Made by a program: the position numbers and the translations under genes. From NCBI GenBank assembly GCA_029224185.1, contig CM055199.1, forward strand, positions 11,619,938-11,683,937: a DNA stretch of 64,000 nucleotides. Direction: 5' to 3'. This document shows positions 42,628-54,726 of this stretch, piece by piece; the first letter of the stretch is position 1; each line of letters opens with the position of its first letter. Below the pieces are notes generated by a model that was not told the DNA's origin, did not search any database, and saw only the letters and a list, made by a program, of their open reading frames with translations. This stretch comes from Karalla daura (lineage: Eukaryota > Chordata > Actinopteri > Chaetodontiformes > Leiognathidae).

Positions 42628-43950
42628 TTCACATCGACCCGCAGAAAAGCTGCTGAAGACTGATGACTGTGGAGGGAGAGATCCAGAAAAAAAAATCAGG
42701 CAGTTTATTTCACCTGTGCTCAGCTTCAGGTTTTGTTTAAAAAAAATGAAAGGAAAAGTTAAATTGCACAGAACCAAAGTATCTGCTTTCATTACATACA
42801 TAGAATCCAGGTGATTGTTTTAACCCGAGCTGTTGCCATGTCCACCCGTTGCTAAGCAACACTCTGGCGTAAACACAGCTCAGCTGGAGTGAACCAAAAA
42901 AACAAGAATATTATTTGAAAGAATTGGGTGTGCTTTTTTTAATCACTGGGTTGTTTTGCTCGGTATGTTGAAAACATCGGTGGTTTTAATCCACCACATG
43001 CAGATTAACAGTGTGACATCCTGATCCTTTGTTGGCTGCCATAACAATAATTATGACGTAGTTTATTGTGACGTCTGTGCGGGACATGCGCTGCCTTCGC
43101 GGACTGTGGGACAAATTGGGACAATGCCATTCAGGCAATAAACACAGAAACGGGACGGGAAATATGTGCATATTTGTGATAATAACCACATTACACCACC
43201 AGGACTGTGACAAATAACTGTGAGAAATGAAAGTGACTAACTTCACATTATGGTTTATAGGGGTTAATGGGAGAAAAGCTGATTACTGAGTAAATCACAT
43301 GCAAACCGGCACTTTTAGAGTAGTCCCACAATGCATCATCTGATTTCCTGCCATAATCTCATTAACATACAGTAAGCAGACTTTTGCCGGCACGTAAACA
43401 AGTTATTGGGTGTTAGTCTGTGGTCATAAATTTACTGTTGGTTTATACAGCTTCTTTGTGTAGACTAAACTGGACTGTAGTCATACAGTGTTTAGTCTTA
43501 ATTGTGCACATGAATCAAAGAATGAACACTTCCTCCAGAAGTCTCAAAACAATAAAAAAAAGTGAACACCTTAACAAAAAAGCTCAAAATAGCTAGAATA
43601 AAATCAAATTGATGTGAAATGAGAAATGGAAAAAAATGCATTTTTAACTAATCTAGGTTATGTGATCGTCAGACTTTCTTTTACATGACTTACAAATCCT
43701 TTAAATATTATCAAAATAGAAGTGTAGCTGCGATAAACAATTTTGTTGGACGTCAGAAAATCACAAAGCAGTTGCAATAAACCATTTAATTCTGTTTGTT
43801 CATATTTTTTGTGAACACAAAAAGCATGTGTGATTGGACGCTTGAAACAGTAACTGGATTGCATCATTTTTATATGTAGTGCTATTGTATGCTGCTGTAT
43901 GATAACTTGTAACGAGACAATAGGTTGTTGACAATATCTCAATACGTCTA

Positions 43951-44150
43951 GTGCACAGAGCCCTTGAGTCCCATCATCAGGTGAATTTTCTTTTCATCTT
44001 GTGCACACAAGATGACAACTAGTAAAAGATTAAAGATAAAAACGAATTTACACAAGGAAAAAAAACGTATTTGAATCGCTTAGGTTTTCCTGTGCAGAGC
44101 CCCTAAAGTCCCTTCAGGTGACATTTTTGTCTTGTAAACACGACAAAAAA
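43951..44150. repeat. Two diverged direct repeats, each with a hairpin
   Basis: Copy 1 (43951-44014) reads GTGCACAGAGCCCTTGAGTC and ends in the perfect inverted repeat CATCTTGTG/CACAAGATG (43995-44014, two-base loop). Copy 2 (44090-44150) reads TGTGCAGAGCCCCTAAAGTC and ends in TTTTTGTC/GACAAAAA (44124-44131 and 44142-44149). Both carry a CAGGTGA-like phrase before the hairpin. The family is unknown to me. Confidence 0.6.
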
Positions 44151-44456
44151 ATGTATACTCGGGAGATAAAAAATATGTCACCTACTGGGTTTTCCACTGT
44201 GCCACAAGATGACACTGGAACAATAACAGTCTCTGTTCTTAGAATTTGTTTTGTTCCAACTGAAAACAGTCGGCAGTCGGGGAAATGCTGTATTTTGGGA
44301 GGAGTCCGTGAACGCATCACTTCCTGGGAAAGTGGGAGGCGAATGTTGTCAACGTGACTGTCATCGAGTAACGTTAGCGGGGCAGAGGAAATCAGAGCAC
44401 TCGCTACTGGATCCACTGTACCGACGGGGACTTGGGAAGAAGTGGCCGGGCGGAGG

Positions 44457-44740
44457 GAGAGAGAGAGAGAGAGACAGAGAGAGGGCGAAAGAAAGAGAGA
44501 GAAGCAGGGAGAGGAATCGGGGGAAGATGGAAATAAGCCGTCGCTGTCGAATATGCTGAGAGGCGTGGTGTGACGGTCGGGACAAGTTGCTGTTTTTTTT
44601 TCCCTCTCTCTTTCTTACCCCCGCTGTTCTTAAGCCCAGCAGCGGTAGCTAGCTTAGCCGAGGAGGGCTGTCAGACCCGGGGAGAGGGAGAGAGAGAGAG
44701 AGAGGCAGGTAGCGGAGAGGAGAGGAGAGGAGAGGAGGGG
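44457..44740. repeat. (GA)n purine tracts in the zfyve28 5' UTR
   Basis: Interrupted GA-rich runs at about 44457-44514 and 44686-44740, with a CT-rich stretch between them (about 44600-44640). They sit in the leader just upstream of the start codon. Confidence 0.85.
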
Positions 44741-44770
44741 CTGCTGACAAAGGAAGGTGGCGAGGGAACG

Positions 44771-44911
44771 ATGAACCGCTTTCGAAAGTGGCTCTACAAG
44801 CCCAAGGTAAGTTACCGGGGCCGTGTCAGCCCCTGCCTCCAGCCCCCTGCAGACCGTCATGTTTGATGCGGAGCTGTGGCTGCGTGGCCCTCCGGTCTAG
44901 TCTGTGCCCGG

Positions 44912-44951
<40 letters not shown>

Positions 44952-45941
44952 CTGCTGCCGCTAGCCTGATGTGACTGGGACTGGGGACTGAGCCATATGC
45001 AGCTCTCTTGCCTTTGTTGTTATTGTTGTGGTGGTGGTTCCCGCTTTTGTTTTCGGGCGACACTGGTAGCCAGGTAGGCTGAGGTGACACTGACACAGCT
45101 ACCCTGTACACTCAGCCCAGGCGTGGATCTGTCCCGCCGCTGCCTGAAGCAACCGATCATTTATCTGTGAAATATTAATAAACCGCGATCACCTCAGAGG
45201 AGAGCGACAGTGGTAGTGGAAATCGCCTTGCGATGACAGGAATGTGATACAATCCTAACCTGCGATGTGCAAACTTTTGATATGGAAGTAGATGTGAAGT
45301 TTTAGGGTTTGCGGTTTTAATTGTTTTAATTACTACATCCACACAATTCATATTTCGTAATCTAATTAAGATCTCCAGATTGATATTTGAACTCCATGGA
45401 GTGAGAGACGTGATGTAGAGATGAAACATCCACAATAGCAACAAAGACTCACATTTATAACACATTAAGGGGAATAAAAGATAAAAGCCGTTGTTTCCAA
45501 TCATACATTATTCCTTTGCTATTAGTTGATATCCAGTGTGATCACATATCTATGAAAGTATTTTGTGCAGTGGATATGTATATAATCTATATGAATAAGT
45601 GACCATTTCCATGATGAGCTGTTTGTTCACCTTTGTTGCCATTGTTGTATGTTTGTGGGCTGTGGCTGCAGCCAGAGGTATGTTTTTTTTTTGTCTGCTT
45701 TAATCAAGCACATAACATTTAATTGTGACCTTTCATTGTCACTGTATCTGCTGATTGTTTTCCTCATTCACAGATCAATTATTTACTGGATTAAAGAACA
45801 ATGCAGAACAGAATTATCATATTCATGTGATTAATTTACTGTACCCATTTTGGCTGACTAATAGTCTCAAATATTTATTGTCTTTATTGCGATTAAGCCT
45901 TAATTGAGCCAGGTCAGTCCCAGGAGGCCTGGCTAAGACAG

Positions 45942-45984
<43 letters not shown>

Positions 45985-46885
45985 CACGCACGCATGCACA
46001 CACTCACTCACTAATGAAAACCTACTCGCATAAAACACTTGCACACAGACAACAGTCTGGACTTTTCTTCCATTTCAGATGCTTTAAATTCCATGGATGG
46101 AAGAATGTTTTCAAGTTATTCACACTGGAGACAAAGAAATGGAGCTAAGTCTCCCAGATGAAAAGCTGAGAGGCGGCAACACTTTTGGCATCCGAGGTCG
46201 AAGAGCGTCGGATAAAAACCAACCGATAATTGTGATTCTCTGTAATTGTTTTTTCAGATGACTAACTGTTTTGCCCGGGTAGCGTCTGAATGGGTTTGTT
46301 GACTGTAGACATCGCCGCAAGCTGGGTAGATCTGTGTGAAAAGGGAAATGAATCAGGAGGCCTCGTCATTTGTGGGCACGGTCGTCACCTTTGTGGGGTG
46401 CGGCGGTAATGGAGCAATTTGCCGACTGCTGCACTTTTTAGGATGAGTGAAACGGCTGATAACATCACAGACTTTGATTCCTGTGACTCCTGCGAAGTCC
46501 ACATCTGGGGTCGCGTGACACCTCAGATGTGGTAATGTGTTAAATTTGTACATGAATCTAAGTCCCCCTTGTCTCAATTGCTCACTGCCTATTTGTGGAA
46601 AGTGGTGGTGTTTACAGGCGAGGCTGAGCAAATCTTCCACCGAGAAGCCACGTCACGCCACGTCTGCAGCACAGTTTCACATTGTTATGGACAGCAATAC
46701 AATACTGTTCTGGGCAGTGGGTCTTGATGTGAACTGCTGGACATTCATATAAAAAAATCATGAGATTCATTATCTTACCCACTATGGACCTTAAAGGTGT
46801 TGCAGGGGTCTACTAGAGCCCAGCACACATAGGGCGAAGGCAGTCAATACACCCTGGACAGGCCTCCAGTCCAGAGTGTACAGTC

Positions 46886-46943
<58 letters not shown>

Positions 46944-49900
46944 GAGAAGGTAGATAGATGGATAGATAGATAGGAGTTAAGCAATGACAAAAGACTATAT
47001 CAACAACAAACAGTGACACACTGCGTCCAAGCACAAGAGCAAACTGTAGGAACGCAGCTGAAACAACACTCGAAGGAGGTGAACTCGGGCTTTTCTTGCT
47101 GTGAGGTGACCGCTCATCCAACACGTAGCCCCAGATCTGTTGCTCTGTGACGATTCCATCTCCCGTCTGCAGTTCATATACCAGCTGAGAGCAAGTGGAC
47201 GGGCCCCCGAATGACACGCTGGACACGCACGTCTTTTCGGTCTTTTTCTGCTGCTTAAACAAGGTTGACCTTGCATCAGCTCTGCCGCTGATTGTGAGTC
47301 TTCAAAGCAGCTTTTCACCGCTGACAGAAATCGGGAAACGCATCCAGCAGGCAGTTCCCATAACGAGTTGGCAACTTGCAAAACACTTGAAATCACGTAT
47401 TTGCCCCTCTCAATGTTTGCCGACTTGTGTTTCTGACTGGTGCTACGAGCTGATGAGCCGGTTCCTCGACAACGGAGGAGGAGCACCGTGCTTCTATATC
47501 GACTAATGACAGCTTGGTCGGACAGGAATGAAACGAAACACCCGTGATTATACTTTATCCACCTGTTCTTGACCGCGTGCACGCACCTGCGTCATCCCTC
47601 TCTTCTGTGCCGGACTGTGGTTTGCTGTCGCAGCGTTTTGGTCTCGGCCATTGTCGGAGGTCACGGGCCTAAGTGTTGGGATTCACCGGGGTATTGTCAC
47701 TGTCCTGAATGACTCCCCGACTCCGAAGTGCTGAGCCATAGCCACGGGCCGCCTCATCTGCCGGATCACAGCCATTTTAGGAATTAGCGGGTTCCTAAAT
47801 GACCACCTCTGCCTCCAAGGGGAGTGACGTGAGGGGAAAAAAGCGCAGGGACGGTGCCGGCCGGCACGATAAGGTGCGGGCTCCCTTCATCCTCCTGCTC
47901 ACAAAGCCCTTTCTGTCTTTGTACCGGGAGAAAACACGTTTGTGTTGTAATTAAAATCTGCACCCGGCCCGCATATCCAGGCATTTCTGGCCGAGCAGCT
48001 CGCAGCGTTGTCATTTCGCGTCCACAGTGAGCCGTTTATTATTGAACCGTGTTCTCCTGGAGACACAAAAGTGTCGAGTCAGCGTGTTCCCCTGACTGAA
48101 GTGGAGCTATTGATATTTCCAGGCCTGCGCCGCACCGCCACAGATAAGTCCCACTGAAGAGGACTCTCTTTCTGTTGCCCCCTGCTACACAAGCCTTTTT
48201 TTTTTCTCCCAGAGTGTCTGAGAGCTCAGCACGGGACATAATGTACCTGTCTATCCTGCCCCGGCTGTGTCATCATGGCGGAAACTGGAGGGGAAACGGA
48301 GAAAAACGATGAATGTGTGAGAATGGATTCTCTGTAGGGCTGGTTTCTCGCCTGGACACACGTCTGTAAAGGGAGATTTTCTTCACGCCGGCTCCAGGTC
48401 ATAAAACCGGTTTTGCGTGAATGGTTTTTTTGTGAATAGTTAACCCTGTTCTTTTTATCTGGCTGCTCACTTGTTGAACTTTGACTGTTCAGTGCACAGG
48501 GGATGATTTCATCTGTGTCGGAAGGGGCTAAAACCTGGAGAGGCGTATCCATAAAAAAGACAAATATGCAAAATTCATGAACTTAGCCTGTTTGCGATGA
48601 TGTCAGTGTGTGTGGAGTTTGCATGTTTTCCATGTGGCTACATCACGATCCAAAAACATGAAGGTTTAGGTCAGTTGGAGACATATTGTCCCTCTCCTGT
48701 GATGGACTGGTGATCTGTCCAGGGTGTATTCCCTGCCTTTGTTCAGCGGGCCCCTGCCTCTGAGTTCACTCTTATATTTTGGGATCGGGTTAGGAAGATA
48801 GAACTGGTACTAGATAAATTATAGAAATTATACACCAAAGGCCTTTTCTTCTATTTTTATTTTATTTACACGTGTCTGGCCGTTACTTTCTTATTTAATC
48901 TCCATTAATCTTTCAGCTAGCGCCTGTTTCACATTTGTAATCTAACCTATCTGCTCCGTTAGTCCAGCCAGGGAGGGGTGAGAGAGATTGGACGAGTGGC
49001 TGTTGGGTGTCTCTGCAAAGTCCATCTGGATTTGGGACGAGAGAGGGTTTTATGTGTGTGTGTATATGTTTGGGTGGGGGTGGGGCGGATTTGGACGGGC
49101 CGTGAATTGAGTCATGCTTATCTTGTTTGCGTGGAATAAGTTCCAAAAAGAAAACCGGGAAATGGTTCGCCATCCAAGGCCTGGATCGGGTCCCTGCGGA
49201 GCCGAAATGGCCACGGCCCCGTCACCCGCCTCCCTCGTCTCATCTGTGGGTGACCGGGGTTGAGAGAGAGATGTCAGGAGGCTAAACCTGTACACCTCCT
49301 TTGTGGCCCGTGCCCCTCTCTCGGTTATTCCATCAGGCACGCAGGAGCTGACCTTCAGCTCCACGCCACCTCATCTGTCAGTGTGACGGGCACCGTGCTC
49401 CTGCAGCAGACCGGGAGCACTCGCCTCCATCCACGGGACGCTGCAGAGTCGCCTTTCATTCACCCCCTATCCCCACCGGACGGTTCGAGCTGTGGCGCCC
49501 CTCGTCGAAACCCGAAACAGACATCAGAGTGTAACGTTGAAGGCCATTTGCCAGTGTAGGGACATATGTAATCTGAAGGCCCGACTTCCTTTGATAGCAC
49601 CTGGCAGAACTGGGAGAAAACACTAACGTTCGAGTAAGATGATAATTAATGGTCAGAACTATGGACAGATTTCAGCTTTTGTTACCTCAGATGATTTTGT
49701 TCCTCCACATAGAGACAAGTTAGATAGCAGTAAAGAAATATTTTGTAGCTGCACGTTAGTCATTGTCAGATAATCTCTGAAATAATCATCCTGTGTTTCA
49801 CACAAAGGGGAGAACGTCCACCATTTTCCCTCAAAATCCTGGTTGGCATATTTATAGAAGAAAGAGAGCCAACATCTGCATCTGTTCGATGCGAATAAAG

Positions 49901-52900
49901 AGTGAGATTTCTGATTTCTGCGTTTAGAAGAAGACTCGGAAACTTGATCTGTGATTCAAAGTGTTTTGGAGCTAATTATTCTAGCTCTAAATCAAACGCT
50001 CGCATATGCACAGTACACACTCGTGGCTGTTTCAGGGACATGTTCGGCAATGAGAGGCAAGAGTGTGAAACTGCCTGTACGCGTGTTGATGAAGTATGAC
50101 GCGGCGTGTCATTATTAATGCCGTGTGTTGAGCCAGTGTGAAGGATGCTTTGGAGATGTTGTCAGTAAGTAGGTGTCAGAATGAAGGGTGACAGCTGATT
50201 CTCTTGACAAAACATCACTTTTCCACTCATGAGCCAATTCTGCCTCCTTTGCCAGCTGTGTGGGCCCCCGCTTAAAATGCACCCGTGGAATTACATTTTT
50301 GACAGGATGTGTTTACGCGTGAGGAGGTGGAGATGGCTCGCCTTTAAGGCAGTCAGAGCGTCAGAGGTCGTATTGCACACGTTGTGTAAGTCTCAGAGAT
50401 GTGGCAGCGGGGTCGAAGAACACTCGTCTCCGTCTGTTCCCTGGCGGACATGCTCCCCCAACACATCTGTCCTTCTCCTGCTCCATGAAAACCTTGAGAT
50501 ACCTGCCACCCCCCCAACTATGGCCTCAGATATAGAAGTGTTGATTCTCACCTAGGCAGCTTGCTTTAAAGATGCCAGTAGGAGAGCATCGTCTGCAAAG
50601 AGGGGGGGATGCAATTCTAAGGCTACCAAACCTGACACCTTCCACCACTTGAAGATCTGTCCTTAAAGACCTTGAACAAAACCGGTGACAAAGGGCAGTG
50701 TTGGCAGTATTGGCAGAGTCCAACCCCAACTGTGTCTGAACGGCCAGCAAGGCAATCCAGACTCTGAAAATACAGAGTTTGAAAAGTTAGAGCTCCAAAT
50801 GTATTGGGTTAGTGCTATGGTTTGGGTTAGGGTTAGGGTTGCCCCATGGGGCATTTCTAGTTCTACAGTCCAGTTGCCACTTGTTGACTGTCAAAGTGGT
50901 TCAGATTTGGCAGCTGAGTCATCAGAGTTAAAACAACAAGTTTGTATTTTTGTCTTTTCCTGGAGGCGTTTTGTCACAGCAACAGGTGAATCATAGCATT
51001 TGACTTCCTCACTCGTGACGACTCCAGTTCCAACTCCAGCGTTTGTTAGACCTGGCTGTCAAAGGAGTGACTTATTCCTCCCTTGATTTATCTCTCTCTC
51101 CCTCTTTTTTCACCCTTCGTTTGTCATTCATCACCTCCCTGGTTTTGTCTGTGAACGCCGCTAAGACGCGGGCAGAGGCGTGGGGTGGGGGGTTGAGGGG
51201 GTGGGGGGGGGTACGGGCGATGCAATTAGGATCTTTGTCTTTGCAGAGCCGGTTCTGCACAGTTGGCACCGAGTCGATGGGAGAGCGGGAGCAGCAAAGT
51301 GCTGAGCAGCGGCCAGCGTGGCTTCATATTTAGCCCCATTTCTGGACTTCTTTGTGCATGTCCCTTTCTGCTTACCCACCAGCCATGCGGTAATTGATTT
51401 GGTGTCAGCTGCCAGGATTTAGAGAGCTGACCCGCGTGCAGATGGAGACAGGCCGGGCGATTGAAGGCCTTTTTAAATTCATTGCAGGATCGGGGGGGAC
51501 GAGGGACCGTGCCGTCTGAGGTGTGGGGAAGTGATGATTGAAGGAAAATAGCTGTGGAAGAAGAGTGAGATTTAGAGGCGCCGCAGAGAATCGGCCCGTC
51601 CTGGTATTGACCGAGTGGCCGCACTCATTTTCTACACTTGGTTTCTTATTGGTAATGATTTGTTCTCACTCTGACTTCACAGCCCCCTCTTTATTTTCAC
51701 CCAGTGACGAACAAGGATGCATCAAGGTGCCCTTTGTTTATATCAAGAGTCTGACCGTCGTAGGCAGGAGCCAGAAAATAAAATGCCACCCCCTCCCGCT
51801 CTGGGCTCTGACTTAGCAGCAGGAGAGAACAGGAGGGAAAGGAAGGGAGGAGGAGAACACTGGGCCTGTATTTATTTGGGATTAGATTTTTGGCCTTGGT
51901 AACGGTTGGCAGCAGATAAGATGAGACAAAAAGATGTTGCCCTTTAGTTGCATGTTCCCTCGCTTCCTAAAAAACACTTCCCGTATTGCGTCTCCAATCA
52001 GGGACAGTCACATGTACTTGGATATGATGATGGAGCAAATAACAATGATCTCCTGGAAAGAGTGGGGACCCTGTGCACAGTTAAAAAAGGGTTTAGAACA
52101 ATAAGTAGGTGTCTCCTGTAACCAGTAATCACTGGCATCATGCACACATACTGTAGCTCGTTCATTCTTACTGAACTCCAGTGTCACACGGGCAGCTTTT
52201 GAGAGTCTAATTTTGTCCGCTTTCCCACATACAATGAGGGTAAAATGATGCGTGAACAGAGGCAAGGAGGATAGAGGTAAATCATTAAGAGAAGAGAGAG
52301 AGGCTGGGGGTGACAGGCAAGTGTCGCACGTTTGCTACGGCTGCTTCTATTTGTTTATCGCTGCTCATTTTACGCCTCCGTGGTGCGATTGAGATACGGG
52401 TCTCGGTGCGTGCGTTCAATCCCTGCAGACGGACCACGATCCACGATGGGCCCACGCGCACACACACGCGCACACACGCATGCAGCCGTGGCGGTGTGTA
52501 ATCTGGGACAGCTTGGCCGTGGCGGCGCTCGGTCACGGCTCAGACAGTGAATGGTGCGTGGACGGAATTAGACGGTGAGTAATGCTTTTGCTCGGCAGCG
52601 GAGAGGGAGCGTGGATCCAGAGCGGCACGGAGGAATCATGACCGTGCAGAGTCGGGGTAAATGCTCTGAGGGTGTCGAGTCCAATGGACGGACCACCGAA
52701 CGAGCAGGCGTACCGTCTCAGACATGGCACTAAGTTGGCGCTCTCTTGCCTCTTCTTCCCACCGAACTAGCGACTCGCAATAACCCCAAGTGCTGAAAAG
52801 ACTAACTATGAGATGACCGTGACAGATTAATTATTCTTTGCTCCGTCCCATAAATACCCTCTGTTGCCTGTGAGAAAGTCACCACACTCTATGAGAAAGA

Positions 52901-54655
52901 TCTCATGATTTAAGAGTTATCCAGTTCAGAGAGACTCTGTCAACTGTGTAAAATGTAAACTAAATAAGTATTGATTTCTATTCTTTGTTTGTGCTGATTT
53001 AGTAAGAGAGCATTTTTCCCCGGGTACTCTGCCCCCCTCAGTCCATAGACGTGCATGTTGAGGTTGATTGGAGACTCCAGATTGTCGCTGGTTGTGAGTG
53101 TGAGGGTGAGACCTGTCCGGGGTCGGTCCAGCAGACCCTGGTGATACCGCTGACATACAAACCGGACAGGTTTTGTGCAGAGACTCTCGCGCTCACTGCG
53201 GATGTGCCAGTGAACAGACATATTCAGAGCCTCATCATCCAAAACTCCGGGATGATACCGGACGTAATCCAAAAAATACTCTCCGAGCGAGACGTCAAGT
53301 TTTGGCAGATCTGAAATTCCCACCCTGCTCTCCTGCTCCTCCTCTCCCTCCTGTAGCCACAATTTCAGCAGTCAGTGCAGGATTGTATAACCAGATTACT
53401 TCTTGCATAAGAACCCCCCCCCCTTTGCCAAGGCTGGGGAAGAGGGGTGTCCCCACGTGCCACCATGGTCCCATCAGCCTCCTAAATCCTCCATGCACAC
53501 CCCCCCCCCTTGTGTCAACCCGGCCTGTCATGCTGAACCATGTGCCGGGCACATGCACAGGTCATCGTTTAGTCCAAATGCCAGATTACGGCAGCCCTCT
53601 GAGAGGAGCCGAGCACACAGATTATGCCATCAGTCCAGATGGGCAGACCACTCTGAATATATTGAGGCAGAGATTCAACTTTCAGCCGGTCAGAGCGGAA
53701 ACAGTCCTCAGCAGCAGCAGCAGCAGCGATGTGTGATTAGTGCCGCTGATTTAACCACACATTTGATTAATGGGGCAACGGTCTGGAAGTGTGACCGGCA
53801 CGACTGCGGAGTCCATGCCTGAAAGATCATGATCAATGGGTGCAGAAAACACAGAGGTGAGGAGAGAAACCCCTGATGCAAGCTGGACATGAAAGGCATG
53901 ACTCGACACTATACTTCAGCACCGTGTTCTTAGAGAGGGAGAGGGAGGGAATACTTTTTATTCTGCCAAACTTAATATAAATAATGGCCGAGGAAGTTTC
54001 CTCATTTGGTACCAAAATGATTGGCTGGCTCTTGCCAGAGCTTTTATGCTGAGTCCTGAATAATAAATAAGGTGATGAACTGTATCCGGCTGCTTTTTTT
54101 TTTTTTTTTTTTTTAGCCAGTCTGCCAAAAGACGACGGGATGGAGCAGAGTGAACTGGTTTTCCCCCCTGCACGATCTTTTCCTCTGATCCTTGGAAAGC
54201 GGCCAGAAGGCAGCAAATTGAGCCTAGAATAGAGTATGGAGGGCAGAGGCAAGGTTTCTCATAAGTCCCTTAAGTGGGCTCAGTGTGCATGCACTGATGC
54301 CGGGGATGTTCGTGAAGCATTAGCCTGACGGCCTCCATCATCCGCGCAGTCTGAACAGAGACGAAGCCCTGAATCAGCGGCCGGAGGAGGAGGAGGAGGA
54401 GGAGGAGGAGGAGGAGGAGGAGGAGGAGGAGGAGAAGAGCCGGGCCCAGGCGATGTTGATAGTAGAGCAGCAGTCACCGCCCGTTACTGAGTTAAACAAA
54501 AAGTGACAGAGATTTCACTGAGTCATCGTCAAGTGATGTTATTGAGGGGGGGCTTAACAGTAATTGTCTCTCTGGATGAAGTTGTGGGGGAGCGTAATAG
54601 TCTGAAATGATGGGGGGGCTTTCTTTCACGGCCGCTGCGGATCACGTTTTTCCTT

Positions 54656-54726
<71 letters not shown>

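Larger units (their letters stand above)
42628..44770. promoter_or_regulatory. Divergent intergenic region between cfap99 and zfyve28
   Basis: cfap99 reads left and zfyve28 reads right from this 2.1-kb interval, so it must hold both promoters. The left part is AT-rich; the right 400 bases are GC- and purine-rich and form the zfyve28 5' UTR, with a short upstream reading frame at 44527-44559 (11 codons). A pair of hairpin-bearing repeats lies at 43951-44150. Start sites are not determinable. Confidence 0.6.

Noticed and set aside
46995..47582. 195-codon minus-strand open frame in zfyve28 intron 1
   Set aside because: No recognisable domain, no splice context, and an overlapping plus-strand frame of similar quality; treated as chance in GC-rich DNA.
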